Of a stretch of 64,000 nt of DNA, positions 35,220-43,409 are shown piece after piece. Numbering within the stretch: the first letter of the stretch is position 1; each line of letters starts with the position of its first letter. Below the pieces are notes generated by a model, which was given only the letters and a program-made list of their open reading frames with translations, was not told where the DNA came from and made no database searches. A program made the translations under genes and the position numbers. This stretch comes from CAZNPU01 sp964575335 (GTDB taxonomy: Bacteria; Planctomycetota; Phycisphaerae; Phycisphaerales; SM1A02): positions 60,150 through 124,149 of the forward strand of contig CAZNPU010000007.1 of the NCBI GenBank assembly GCA_964575335.1, in the 5' to 3' direction.

Positions 35220-37001
35220 TCACGCTTCGCATATGCACACATCGCGCAACTCGGCTTCCACGTTCACCCGGCCGTTCCACGCGTTGAGCTTCGGTTCAAT
35301 GACCACATCCAATCTCATGCCCGCAGCGAGGTCTGCAGCCCGCTCGCCAGCATTCCACCACACTGCGCGCAGCCATCTGCGGCTGGCTGGTCCGTCTTCC
35401 CGCAAACGCAACGACAGATGCTTGCCCTGCGATCCGATCTGCCGGGGCGGCTCAGCCACCACGATGTTGCGCACCCGCAGCGTCGGCGCACGATTGCCCC
35501 GACCAAATGGCGACAGCGCATGCAGGCGTCTGACCGTCGCCAGATCAAGCTCACCCAGAAGCGCATCGCAATCAATGGTGAGAGCGGGCGTCAGTTGATC
35601 AGCAGTGATGTGGCGATTGGCATGCTCGGTAATCACCTCGACAAATGGTTCAAGGTACGTCGGCACAAGCGACAAGCCCGCTGCCATCGAGTGTCCGCCG
35701 AAGGTTGTCAGATACCTGGCTCCGGCAGCGATCCCATCATGAATCGAATACCCCTCGATGCTTCGCGCTGAGCCTTTGCAGATATCTTCCAGACGCTGCA
35801 ACAGGATCGCTGGCCTGCCGAAGCGCTCAACCAGCCGCGAACACACGATGCCCACCACCCCCGGATGCCACGATTCATGGGCCAGCGCGATCATGCGGCG
35901 ATCGCTGGCGGTCATACCCCTGTCCTCAGCCATGCGCGAAGCCTGATCGAGAATCTGCTGCTCGATATTCTGCCGCTGACGGTTTAGTTCCGTCAGCCGA
36001 TGCGCAATGGCGATCGCTTCATCAGCCGGCGCATCGGTGAGCATGCGGACCGCATCGGCAGCATGCCCCATGCGCCCGCAGGCATTCAGCCGCGGCCCGA
36101 GCACAAACCCAACTTTCTCCGAATCAATTTTCTCATCCATCAGGCCCGACGCTTCGATCAATGCGCGCAGGCCCGGTAGCGGCGTGTGCTTGATGAACCG
36201 CAAGCCATACGCAGTCAGCACGCGATTCTCATCAACCAGCGGCGCGACGTCGGCGATGGTGCCCAGTGCAACCAGCGGCAGCATATGCAGCAGCGCCTTC
36301 TGCAATTGCTCGCTCACACGCTCCGAGTTGCACCAGGTGGTCGCAAATCGCCAGGCCAGCTTGAAGGCCACGCCGGCTCCGCACAGATCGCCAAATGGAT
36401 ATGGCGTATCGGCGGTCGGCAACCGCGGATGCACCACCGCAACTGCATCGGGCAAAGGCGCGCCATTCGGCGGCAGGTTGTGATGGTCGGTAATGATGAG
36501 GTCGAGTCCGATGTCCCGCGCAGTTTTTGCTGATTGACTGGCCGTGACGCCGCAATCCACCGAAATCACGAGATCCACCCCATCGGATTTGAGTTGCCGC
36601 AGCGCATCGCAGTTCAGCCCATAGCCTTCATCGAGGCGGTGCGGCACGTAGGTTGTGATGCGGGCCTTGGGCTGAACTGTTTTGATGATGTGATAGAGAA
36701 TGGCTGTGGCGGTTATGCCGTCCACATCGTAATCGCCATAAATTGCGATCAACTCATCGCGCCGCACAGCATCGACAAGCCGCGTTGCCGCAGTGTCGAT
36801 ATTGGGCATGAGTGCGGGGTCGTACAGGTGCGTGAGTTTGGGTTCGCAGAATCGCAGAATCGTTTCGGCATCGTGCATGCCGCGCGCTGCAAGCACCCGT
36901 CGCACAACCGGCGGAAGGTCCAGAGCATTCTGCGGCGGCAGCGATCCGCTGCTGTTGTCGGGCGTCCCCCGAAACAGCCATCGTCGCGTCAACCCTCGCA
37001 T
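35220..37001 (-). CDS. recJ: Single-stranded-DNA-specific exonuclease RecJ
   Basis: A 593-residue DHH/DHHA1-family exonuclease that degrades single-stranded DNA 5' to 3' in recombination and mismatch repair. Motifs: YGDYDVDGITATAILYHI (DYDVDG), ISVDCGVTA, LIITDHHNLPPN (DHH), VALGTIADVAPLV, LNACGRMGHA and the DHHA1 block TTFGGHSMAAGLSL. The C-terminal OB-like domain ends LRDVCICEA. The ATG at 37001 (MRGLTRRWLF) fits the family start; another at 37013 is possible. Neither has a clear ribosome site. Upstream in-frame codons run into a dispersed repeat and are not coding. Confidence 0.95.
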   Translation of the reverse strand: MRGLTRRWLFRGTPDNSSGSLPPQNALDLPPVVRRVLAARGMHDAETILRFCEPKLTHLYDPALMPNIDTAATRLVDAVRRDELIAIYGDYDVDGITATAILYHIIKTVQPKARITTYVPHRLDEGYGLNCDALRQLKSDGVDLVISVDCGVTASQSAKTARDIGLDLIITDHHNLPPNGAPLPDAVAVVHPRLPTADTPYPFGDLCGAGVAFKLAWRFATTWCNSERVSEQLQKALLHMLPLVALGTIADVAPLVDENRVLTAYGLRFIKHTPLPGLRALIEASGLMDEKIDSEKVGFVLGPRLNACGRMGHAADAVRMLTDAPADEAIAIAHRLTELNRQRQNIEQQILDQASRMAEDRGMTASDRRMIALAHESWHPGVVGIVCSRLVERFGRPAILLQRLEDICKGSARSIEGYSIHDGIAAGARYLTTFGGHSMAAGLSLVPTYLEPFVEVITEHANRHITADQLTPALTIDCDALLGELDLATVRRLHALSPFGRGNRAPTLRVRNIVVAEPPRQIGSQGKHLSLRLREDGPASRRWLRAVWWNAGERAADLAAGMRLDVVIEPKLNAWNGRVNVEAELRDVCICEA

Positions 37002-37048
37002 GTGGTGCAACATACGACGCCGCGGCGCAATTCGCCAGCCCGATGCTT

Positions 37049-37224
37049 GAGGGATGAGGAGAGAGGGGACAAGGAGATGAGGAGAGTTCGACAAGATGAC
37101 GAGGTGCAGGGATGAGGGGGCGATAGACAAAGCAGGTCATCGTGTCACCCTTTCACCATGTCTCCTTACCTGCCTCTCCCCAATCTCCGCGTTCTCCGCG
37201 ATCTCCGCGATCTCCGCGGTGAAT
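37049..37224 (+). repeat. Dispersed TIR element, copy A (left end truncated)
   Basis: Contains the purine-rich arm, a core resembling other copies (gaggtgcagggatgag... agcaggtcat) and the pyrimidine-rich arm ending in ctccgcgatctccgcgg and the right terminal repeat ctccgcggtgaat (37212-37224). The left 13-bp terminal repeat is missing. It lies between recJ and adk. Confidence 0.8.
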
Positions 37225-37587
37225 CACTCTGTCTGATATCTCTCGTGTCTGCTGGACGCCTAGCAGACGCTCGCTTCCCGAAGCGGTGCGGAGTTCTTCA
37301 ATTCGAGGTGACAGAGAACGCTGAATCGTCAATAATCCGTCCAACGTCAGGGAAGGCGTTGTCGGCGTCGTTGTCGTTGCCCTGCCAATCGGCGATAATG
37401 GGCGGTTTTGGTTTCTGCTGCAGGCATGCTCTGCAAGGCCCGCACGAGCTGTATTCTGGATTATCGGTACGACATTCGCGGCTGCCGAACCGCTTGGCTT
37501 AGGATTTCACTGATCTGCTCTTCACTCAGACGCGGCTATGCGCCATACTGCAGCCGTCCATGACCGGCTGCTGGAGCTTTTTCACTG
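37225..37587. other. Intergenic stretch before adk
   Basis: Between repeat copy A and the adk start there are about 360 bases with no recognisable gene. The adk promoter presumably lies here. Confidence 0.4.
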
Positions 37588-38208
37588 ATGTCTGACCGCT
37601 ACAACACCGTGCTGCTCTTTGGCGCCCCCGGCGTCGGCAAAGGTACCCAAGGCAAAATTCTGGGTCAGATCCCCGGGATGCGCCATCTCGCTACCGGCGA
37701 TATCTTCCGGTCACTGGATCGTCAGTCCGACCTCGGGCAGCAGTTCCTCGAGTATTCCTCCCGCGGCGAGCTTGTGCCCGACGATCTGACCATTCAGGTC
37801 TGGCAGCAGCACGTGCAGAAGCTGATTGATACGGGCTGTTACTGCCCAGCTCACGATCTGCTGGTGCTCGATGGCATTCCGCGCAGCCTGGCGCAGGCCA
37901 CGGCCATGGATCGTCATATCACCGTGCTTCGCATTATCCATCTCACCTGCGCCAATGTGGACGAGATGGTCGCTCGCATGAGGCGGCGGGCCTTGCGTGA
38001 AAATCGCCACGACGATGCCGATGAAGCCGTCATTCGCCGCCGTTTTGAAGTCTACGAACGCGAAACGCATCCCGTGCTCTCGCACTATGACCCGCAGCTC
38101 ATCACCGAGATCAACTGCATCGGCACGCCTGCGGAAGTGCTGCTGCATGTGCTGGAAGCGGTGGTTCCGGTGTACAACGCCCATTTCAGCAACCCGCTGG
38201 AGGAGTAA
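37588..38208 (+). CDS. adk: Adenylate kinase family nucleoside monophosphate kinase
   Basis: A 206-residue P-loop kinase: GAPGVGKGTQGKIL Walker A, ATGDIFRSLDRQSDLGQQF and VLDGIPRSLAQATAM (NMP-binding and lid-side motifs), and a short lid with RRRALRENRHDDADEAVIRR. It interconverts ATP+AMP with ADP in the cytoplasm. The lid is the short form without zinc-finger cysteines. Its stop codon is followed immediately by repeat copy B. The usual secY-adk ribosomal context is not present. Confidence 0.92.
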   Translation: MSDRYNTVLLFGAPGVGKGTQGKILGQIPGMRHLATGDIFRSLDRQSDLGQQFLEYSSRGELVPDDLTIQVWQQHVQKLIDTGCYCPAHDLLVLDGIPRSLAQATAMDRHITVLRIIHLTCANVDEMVARMRRRALRENRHDDADEAVIRRRFEVYERETHPVLSHYDPQLITEINCIGTPAEVLLHVLEAVVPVYNAHFSNPLEE

Positions 38209-38209
38209 G

Positions 38210-38317
38210 GAGGAAGGGGCGGGGTGTGAGACACGGAGACACGGTGCAGGGGTGATAGAGCGATATATGGAGCAGACCACCCTGTCTCCCCTTCTCCCTG
38301 TCTCCGTCTCCCCATGA
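38210..38317 (+). repeat. Dispersed TIR element, copy B (both ends missing)
   Basis: Starts one base after the adk stop. It has the core acggtgcaggggtgatagag... cgatatatggagcaga and the pyrimidine arm ccctgtctccccttctccct, but lacks both terminal repeats. Confidence 0.75.
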
Positions 38318-38361
38318 TCCAACTCGCTCCTGACCCGAATCGGCAGTAAGCTCCCCGCGCT

Positions 38362-38997
38362 ATGAAGACCTTGATACTTCTCGGAGGCGGCGGACATGCA
38401 GCAGTGGTGGCGGAGACAGCCCGGGCTGCAGGCTATGTTGTGGAAGGCTATCTGGACGATGCTGCGCCTGCTGGTGAAACCGAAAGCCCGGTCGTGGGCT
38501 TCAAGCATCTTGGCGCTATCGCCAGCGTGCCGGAGGTCAAATCCACCCATCGCCATGCGAACTTTCATGCTGCCATCGGCGACGCCCAGCTTCGTCGCCA
38601 ATGGCTTGGCCTGGTTTCACCGCGGCCAACGCCAGCCATCATCCACCCCTCAGCCGTAGTTTCGCCCTCGGCCCGGATCGGCGAAGGCGTTTATATCGGC
38701 GCCAACGCGGTGGTGAACGCTCGTGTGATCGTGGCGGACGGCGTCATCATCAATACCGGCGCAATCATCGAACACGACTGCGTGCTGGAGGCGTTCTGCC
38801 ACATCGCTCCCGGCAGTGTGCTGGCGGGCGGCGTTCTCGTTGGCGAAGCTGCAATGATCGGAGCCGGCGCACGCGTCATCCCCGGCGTACGCATCGGCGC
38901 CCGCGCCACTCTCGGCGCAGGAGCCGTGGCGATCAGCGACATTCCCGAAAACACCACGGCGATCGGCGTGCCGGCACGCGTCTTGAGCGGTGGATGA
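38362..38997 (+). CDS. NeuD-family sugar O- or N-acyltransferase (left-handed beta helix)
   Basis: A 211-residue acyltransferase. The N-terminal Rossmann-like part binds nucleotide-sugar (TLILLGGGGHAAVVAETARA). The C-terminal hexapeptide repeats (IIHPSAVVSPSARIGEGVYI, INTGAIIEHDCVLEAFCHIA, SVLAGGVLVGEAAMIGAGAR) form the acetyl-CoA-binding left-handed helix. The family adds acetyl groups in sialic or other surface sugars. The gene stands alone between adk and a membrane gene; a repeat lies on each side. Confidence 0.88.
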   Translation: MKTLILLGGGGHAAVVAETARAAGYVVEGYLDDAAPAGETESPVVGFKHLGAIASVPEVKSTHRHANFHAAIGDAQLRRQWLGLVSPRPTPAIIHPSAVVSPSARIGEGVYIGANAVVNARVIVADGVIINTGAIIEHDCVLEAFCHIAPGSVLAGGVLVGEAAMIGAGARVIPGVRIGARATLGAGAVAISDIPENTTAIGVPARVLSGG

Positions 38998-39000
38998 TTG

Positions 39001-39198
39001 ATTCACCGCGGAGAGCGCGGAGGACGCGGAGAGAGAAGATTAAGGAGACAAGAGGACAAGGAGATGAGGAGAAGGAGAGAACTTGACAAGGTACAGGGGT
39101 GATGGAGCGACAGACGGAGCAGGTCACCATGTCTCCCCCTCTCCTTGTCTCCCTCTCTCCCTCTAATCTCCGCGCTCTCCGCGATCTCCGCGGTGAAT
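39001..39198 (+). repeat. Dispersed TIR element, copy C (full length, best copy)
   Basis: A 198-bp element with perfect 13-bp terminal inverted repeats: attcaccgcggag at 39001-39013 and ctccgcggtgaat at 39186-39198. The next ~20 bases of each end also match with a few changes (agcgcggag / ctccgcgct blocks). The core is aggtacaggggtgatggag then acggagcaggtcaccatg, flanked by a purine-rich left and pyrimidine-rich right arm. It begins 3 bases after the stop codon of the NeuD-type gene. Confidence 0.9.
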
Positions 39199-39205
39199 TC
39201 CACGG

Positions 39206-40207
39206 TCAGCCTGCAACCCACACGATCGCATGCGCCGCCACCCACAGCCCAATAAAGAGGACCAGCGTTGCCAGGGCGAGGATGCCTGCATCGCGAGGCG
39301 GGAGCCGGAAGAACGCCATCGACAAGCCCACAAAAATACCTGCCTGCAGGACTGCTTCAGCCAGCCATTCCAGCCACGGCTGAGCGAGATTGATGAATGT
39401 CGCGAGCTGCGCGGTCAGAATGATGTTGGCCATGCGAACCACAGCAAGGCGCATGTCGCTGAAGTCTGCAACCAGCCGCACGCCCAGCAACGAGGCAAGA
39501 AACGCCAGCGCGCCGACGCCGCAGGCCGTCCAGATCGCTGCGAAGCCGATGAATTTCAGCACTGCTATGAATCGCGCACCAGCCGATACCGCAAACGGCA
39601 CGCCTTCGTGCATCGCGGTCGCTTCAATGCCCAGATACAGCCCACGCACTGCTGCGAAATAGCCGATGATGAGTATCAGCCCGCTGATGGCTGCCATCGC
39701 ACCGGGCAACCAGAGATCACCCGACCCCGGTTCCACAAGCGGCGGCTGCTCCTGGGCTGATTCATCCCCCTCATCCGCTGCGTCACTGTCATCATCATCA
39801 CCGCTGGCCCGTTTGCTGACGGTTTCGAGCTTCCGCATGGTTTTGAGATCGAATCCGCACCGCAGACACACCAGCGAATCGGACTGCCGCATCGGCGCTC
39901 CGCAATTCGGGCACACATCCAGCTCACGCACCGATTTCGGCGGCCCGGACAGCGGCTCATCGTCCGATTCTCTCTTCTCCGGTTCCGCCTCCGGCGTTTC
40001 CACATTTAGCGGCTGCCCCACGCGATAATGCTGTTGCTGCTGCTGCGCCGGGGCATCGCCATCATCATCTGGCTCAAGCGGCAGCGGCTCCACATCGGCC
40101 GGCCGCTCGATATCCGGTCGGCGAGGCTGGGGGATAGGCGATTCGTCGCTGCCTGATAGCGCATCAGCTGGCTCGAGATCGTAGTTTTCAGGCTTTTCCG
40201 TGGTCAT
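39206..40207 (-). CDS. Zinc-ribbon membrane protein
   Basis: A 333-residue protein. The N-terminal ~95 residues are acidic and low-complexity, with a QQQQQ run. A zinc ribbon follows (CPNCGAPMRQSDSLVCLRCG). After an acidic linker come about four to five transmembrane segments (LPGAMAAISGLILIIGYFAA ... ALATLVLFIGLWVAAHAIVW). The topology suggests a cytoplasmic zinc ribbon tethered to the membrane. Function unknown; similar ribbon-plus-membrane proteins are common in Planctomycetota. The start ATG at 40207 is clear, and the 3' end lies 7 bases from repeat copy C. Confidence 0.75.
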   Translation of the reverse strand: MTTEKPENYDLEPADALSGSDESPIPQPRRPDIERPADVEPLPLEPDDDGDAPAQQQQQHYRVGQPLNVETPEAEPEKRESDDEPLSGPPKSVRELDVCPNCGAPMRQSDSLVCLRCGFDLKTMRKLETVSKRASGDDDDSDAADEGDESAQEQPPLVEPGSGDLWLPGAMAAISGLILIIGYFAAVRGLYLGIEATAMHEGVPFAVSAGARFIAVLKFIGFAAIWTACGVGALAFLASLLGVRLVADFSDMRLAVVRMANIILTAQLATFINLAQPWLEWLAEAVLQAGIFVGLSMAFFRLPPRDAGILALATLVLFIGLWVAAHAIVWVAG

Positions 40208-40440
40208 GATGCGACCGAGCGTCGTCGATGAGTCGATCGGATTCTACGCTGCCATCGCCTGCTTGTTCTGTTTGGCCCGTGAGTTTGCGTTCTTCCTGTC
40301 TCGCAGAATATCAGGGCTGAGGCACGGGGCATCAAGCTCGCCCGATCAATCATTTCCCAACGATCGGGAACATCTCGCGGGCTTTGCGGGTTTGAATTCA
40401 CGCCTTCCAGGCCACAGCCATTTCTTGGCGGAGCGCTTGG
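40208..40440. promoter_or_regulatory. Divergent region between the zinc-ribbon and yceI genes
   Basis: With the repeats below, this is a 405-base gap. Promoters of both genes probably lie here; none is clear. No gene seen. Confidence 0.35.
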
Positions 40441-40514
40441 CAAGGTTGATAGAGCAGGTGGGGAGACAAGGAGACACTCCCTTCTCCTCCCTCATCATCT
40501 CCCTGTCTCCCCAG
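40441..40514 (+). repeat. Dispersed TIR element, copy D (decayed fragment)
   Basis: A 74-base remnant: caaggttgatagagcaggt, the purine-rich ggggagacaaggagaca and the pyrimidine-rich tail. Both terminal repeats are lost. It is followed directly by a 9-bp tandem repeat. Confidence 0.6.
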
Positions 40515-40516
40515 AC

Positions 40517-40551
40517 TCCCGGAACCTCCGGAACCCCCGGAACCCCCGGAA
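40517..40551 (+). repeat. 9-bp tandem repeat
   Basis: About four copies of ggaaccccc (with one T for C) occur after repeat copy D, 62 bases before the yceI start. Confidence 0.85.
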
Positions 40552-40612
40552 TCGATCCTGTCGTGATACTGTGACGGCGGATCAGCGAAAGATCAGAAAG
40601 AAAGGACACTTC

Positions 40613-41242
40613 ATGACATTCAAAACCGTACTTGGCACGATTGCACTGGCTGGCATTGTGGGGGTTTCTCTGGGTCTGACGCCTCGCCTCGCTCCTGAAG
40701 CGTCGCCAGAACCGACGCAGAACGTCGCTGCCGCTGCCACAGCGGGAGACACCTTCACCGTCGACGGCGTGCACTCGGGGGTGGTGTTCAAGATTCGCCA
40801 TATGGACGTGGCCAACTTCTACGGCCGATTCAATTCCATCAGCGGGACATATTCGCCGGTTGAAGGCGGCAGCTTTGACATCACCGTGCAGGCCGCCAGC
40901 GTGGACACCGGCAACAAAGGCCGCGACGACCATCTGCGCAGCCCCGATTTCTTCAACACCTCCGAATACCCCACGCTCACCTTCAAGAGCACCAGCGTCA
41001 AGGCAATCGGCGACAACAAACTCGCCGTCACCGGTGATCTCACCATGCACGGGGTGACCAAATCCATCACCGTCGAAATGGACGTCTTTCCCGCCAAGGA
41101 AACCCGCCAGGGCGTCAGATGCGGATTCGAAACCACCTTCACCATCAAGCGAACTGATTTCGGCATGGACACCTACGTCACCGCCGGCGGCCTTGGCGAT
41201 GAAGTCCAGGTCATCGTTGCTGTCGAAGGCGTGAAGAAGTAA
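40613..41242 (+). CDS. YceI-family exported protein
   Basis: A 209-residue exported lipocalin-like protein. Signal sequence: VLGTIALAGIVGVSLGLTPR. The YceI fold follows: TFTVDGVHSGVVFKIRHMDV, FNSISGTYSPVEGGSFDITV, HLRSPDFFNTSEYPTLTFKS, LTMHGVTKSITVEM and FTIKRTDFGM. The family binds an isoprenoid-type ligand in the periplasm. AAAGGA precedes the ATG at 40613; the in-frame codon at 40571 is not needed. Ligand here unknown. Confidence 0.9.
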   Translation: MTFKTVLGTIALAGIVGVSLGLTPRLAPEASPEPTQNVAAAATAGDTFTVDGVHSGVVFKIRHMDVANFYGRFNSISGTYSPVEGGSFDITVQAASVDTGNKGRDDHLRSPDFFNTSEYPTLTFKSTSVKAIGDNKLAVTGDLTMHGVTKSITVEMDVFPAKETRQGVRCGFETTFTIKRTDFGMDTYVTAGGLGDEVQVIVAVEGVKK

Positions 41243-41322
41243 CCCACCGATCGTCCGCATCCAAACAGGCAAGCTTGTCTCGCCTTTTTACTGCGCGAGA
41301 GGCAAGCCAACGGCTTTCACGC

Positions 41323-42207
41323 ATGTCTGAAGAACTCCAGACCGCACTTCCCGTTGTTGTGCCAGCGGCACTGATCGCCGCGGCGGTCATGCTTGTTGCA
41401 TGGTGGCCGCTGCGGCGATCGGATCGTCGCAGCCAGCCGCTGGCGAACGCATGGTGGGCTGGCGCGTGTGCAGTGGGCGTGAGTTTCATCGCTGGCCTGT
41501 GGCAGATTGCTGACGGCTGGCCGGGCCTTCCGCCCAAACAGCGGTGGATGTGGCTCATGCCGATGGCCATTGCCGCAACGGTGCTGGGCATGGTGTCAGG
41601 CTGGCTGCAGCCGCGCCATGTCGTCCAGCTTGCTGTTGGGCTTCTGCTGGCTCTCTCAGCAACGCTGCTGCTGCACCCGCCGCCTGCGGTCGACCAGCCC
41701 TGGCTCTGGAAACTCGGCCTTGGGGCGGCTGTGCTGATTGTGTGGCTTTGCCTTGAAGTGCAGGCTGAGCGTCATCCCGGCCCATCACTGCCGCTGGCCA
41801 TGACCATTGTGTTCACGGGCGTCTCGCTGGTCATCAAGGAAAGCCGCTTTGCGATGCTCTCGCTCAGCGCCGCAGCAGCAAGTGCAGCATGGGGATCGGT
41901 GCTGCTGATTTCGATCTTCAACAGCAAACTGCGCGTCTCCCGCGGGCCGATGCATGTTGCCGCCATGCTGCTGCCAGCCATGCTCGTACTGGGCGAGTTT
42001 GATCGGCGCGGCGGCGTGTCGATTGCCAGCTTTCTTCTGCTTGCGATCGCTCCGCTCATGCTGTGGCTTGGCGAACTGCCCCCGCTTCGCACACGCCGCC
42101 CGTGGCAGGCAGCGCTTGCGCGAGCTGCGCTGGTGGCTGTGCCGGTTCTGATTGCAGTCGTCCTTGCCATGCGGGCCGGCCAGGATGATGGTTATCTGTA
42201 CTATTGA
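41323..42207 (+). CDS. Hypothetical polytopic membrane protein
   Basis: A 294-residue protein with about eight to nine hydrophobic segments (LPVVVPAALIAAAVMLVAWW, WAGACAVGVSFIAGLWQIAD, LMPMAIAATVLGMVSGWL and others). No family signature found. The ATG at 41323 is preferred over a TTG at 41275. It follows yceI by 80 bases and precedes the MBL gene on the same strand, so the three may share a transcript. Confidence 0.65.
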   Translation: MSEELQTALPVVVPAALIAAAVMLVAWWPLRRSDRRSQPLANAWWAGACAVGVSFIAGLWQIADGWPGLPPKQRWMWLMPMAIAATVLGMVSGWLQPRHVVQLAVGLLLALSATLLLHPPPAVDQPWLWKLGLGAAVLIVWLCLEVQAERHPGPSLPLAMTIVFTGVSLVIKESRFAMLSLSAAAASAAWGSVLLISIFNSKLRVSRGPMHVAAMLLPAMLVLGEFDRRGGVSIASFLLLAIAPLMLWLGELPPLRTRRPWQAALARAALVAVPVLIAVVLAMRAGQDDGYLYY

Positions 42208-42302
42208 TTTACTGATTGCGAATCGGTGATGAGCGTGCGCACACGCCTGCGCAGGCGGCGTGAGTTTTGACGAACGCAGCGAGGCAGGGTTCACTATGCG
42301 TC

Positions 42303-43190
42303 ATGTCCCACCACCACCATCACCACCAATGGTCCTGGCGTTTGCTCCGCGCGGGGCGTCTTCGCCTTGACGGCGGAGGCATGTTCGGCGTTGTGCCCAA
42401 AGCGATCTGGTCGAGATTCGTTGAGCCTGATGACCAGAACCGCATCCCGCTGCAGACCAACTGCCTACTGCTGAGCGACGGCTCAACCAACGTGCTGGTG
42501 GAAACCGGCTTCGGGAACAAGTGGTCAGACAAGGAACGCGGCTTTTACGATCTTGAACATCGAACCGTCGTTGACGCCCTTCATGAGATCGACCTCGATC
42601 CCGCTGACATCAACAGCGTCATCGTCACCCACCTGCATTTTGATCACGCAGCAGGACTGACCTCAAAAAAACACGGTTCGGACACAATCGTGCCCACCTT
42701 CCCCAACGCGAAGATCTTTGTACAGCAAACCGAGTGGAACGACGCACTGGAAAACAAATCCACGATGAACCGCACGTACCTGCGCAGTCATCTGGACCCC
42801 ATCGCAGATCGCGTGAAGCTGATCGATGGCGAGCACGAAGTATTGCCCGGCATCAAGGTCTGCCCGCTGCTCGGCCACACCTGGGGACATCAGGGCGTGA
42901 AATTTTACGACGAACATGGCATTGTGTGCTTTCCCGGCGATGTGCTGCCGACGGTGAACCACGTCGGCCTGCCGTTCAGCCTTGGCTATGACATGCTGCC
43001 GTATCACAACATGATCACCAAGCACCGGTTGTATCAGAAAGCGATTGCTGAAAACTGGCGGCTGGTGCTGGATCACGAGCCGGGCGATCCCGTGGTGCGG
43101 GTGCAGCAGGACAGTGCCGATGCCAATCGATTCACACTGGTGAGACAGGCGGCTGAGGAAACAGGAGAACCTGACAAGGTGCAGAGATGA
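42303..43190 (+). CDS. MBL-fold hydrolase with natural N-terminal hexahistidine
   Basis: A 295-residue metallo-beta-lactamase-fold protein: LLSDGSTNVLVETGFGNKWS, VIVTHLHFDHAAGLTSKKHG, LLGHTWGHQGVKFYDEHG and GIVCFPGDVLPT, similar to lactonase-like quorum-quenching and related hydrolases. The substrate is unknown. The N-terminus is MSHHHHHHQW, six consecutive histidines encoded by mixed CAC/CAT codons, so it is natural and not a vector tag. The last about 11 residues (ETGEPDKVQR) are encoded by a dispersed repeat (copy E), implying the original 3' end was replaced or extended. Confidence 0.85.
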   Translation: MSHHHHHHQWSWRLLRAGRLRLDGGGMFGVVPKAIWSRFVEPDDQNRIPLQTNCLLLSDGSTNVLVETGFGNKWSDKERGFYDLEHRTVVDALHEIDLDPADINSVIVTHLHFDHAAGLTSKKHGSDTIVPTFPNAKIFVQQTEWNDALENKSTMNRTYLRSHLDPIADRVKLIDGEHEVLPGIKVCPLLGHTWGHQGVKFYDEHGIVCFPGDVLPTVNHVGLPFSLGYDMLPYHNMITKHRLYQKAIAENWRLVLDHEPGDPVVRVQQDSADANRFTLVRQAAEETGEPDKVQR

Positions 43191-43404
43191 TGGTGATGAC
43201 GGAACAGGCCACCTTGTCTTGTCATCTTGTCACACCGCGAAGATCGCGGAGAACGCGGAGGGAAGACAAGATGGCATGGTGCAAGGGTAACAAGGTGATC
43301 TACTCCATATATCGCCCCATCACCCCTGCACCTTGTCACCTCGTCAAGTTCTCCTGTCTCCTCGTCTCCCTTTCTCCCCCATCTCCGCGATCTCCGCGGT
43401 GAAT
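43156..43404 (-). repeat. Dispersed TIR element, copy E (composite, mostly inverted)
   Basis: Two pieces. Bases 43156-43232 resemble the core in plus orientation (aaggtgcagagatgatgg, gaacaggccaccttgtc). Bases 43233-43404 are a near-complete copy in minus orientation, with an imperfect left terminal repeat (caccgcgaagatcgcggag) and a perfect right terminal repeat ctccgcggtgaat (43392-43404). It begins inside the MBL gene and ends 5 bases from the glycosyltransferase stop codon. Confidence 0.85.
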
Positions 43405-43409
43405 TTGAA

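Noticed and set aside
37014..37130. Longer RecJ start codons
   Set aside because: The extra 43 residues come partly from repeat copy A and show no RecJ similarity.
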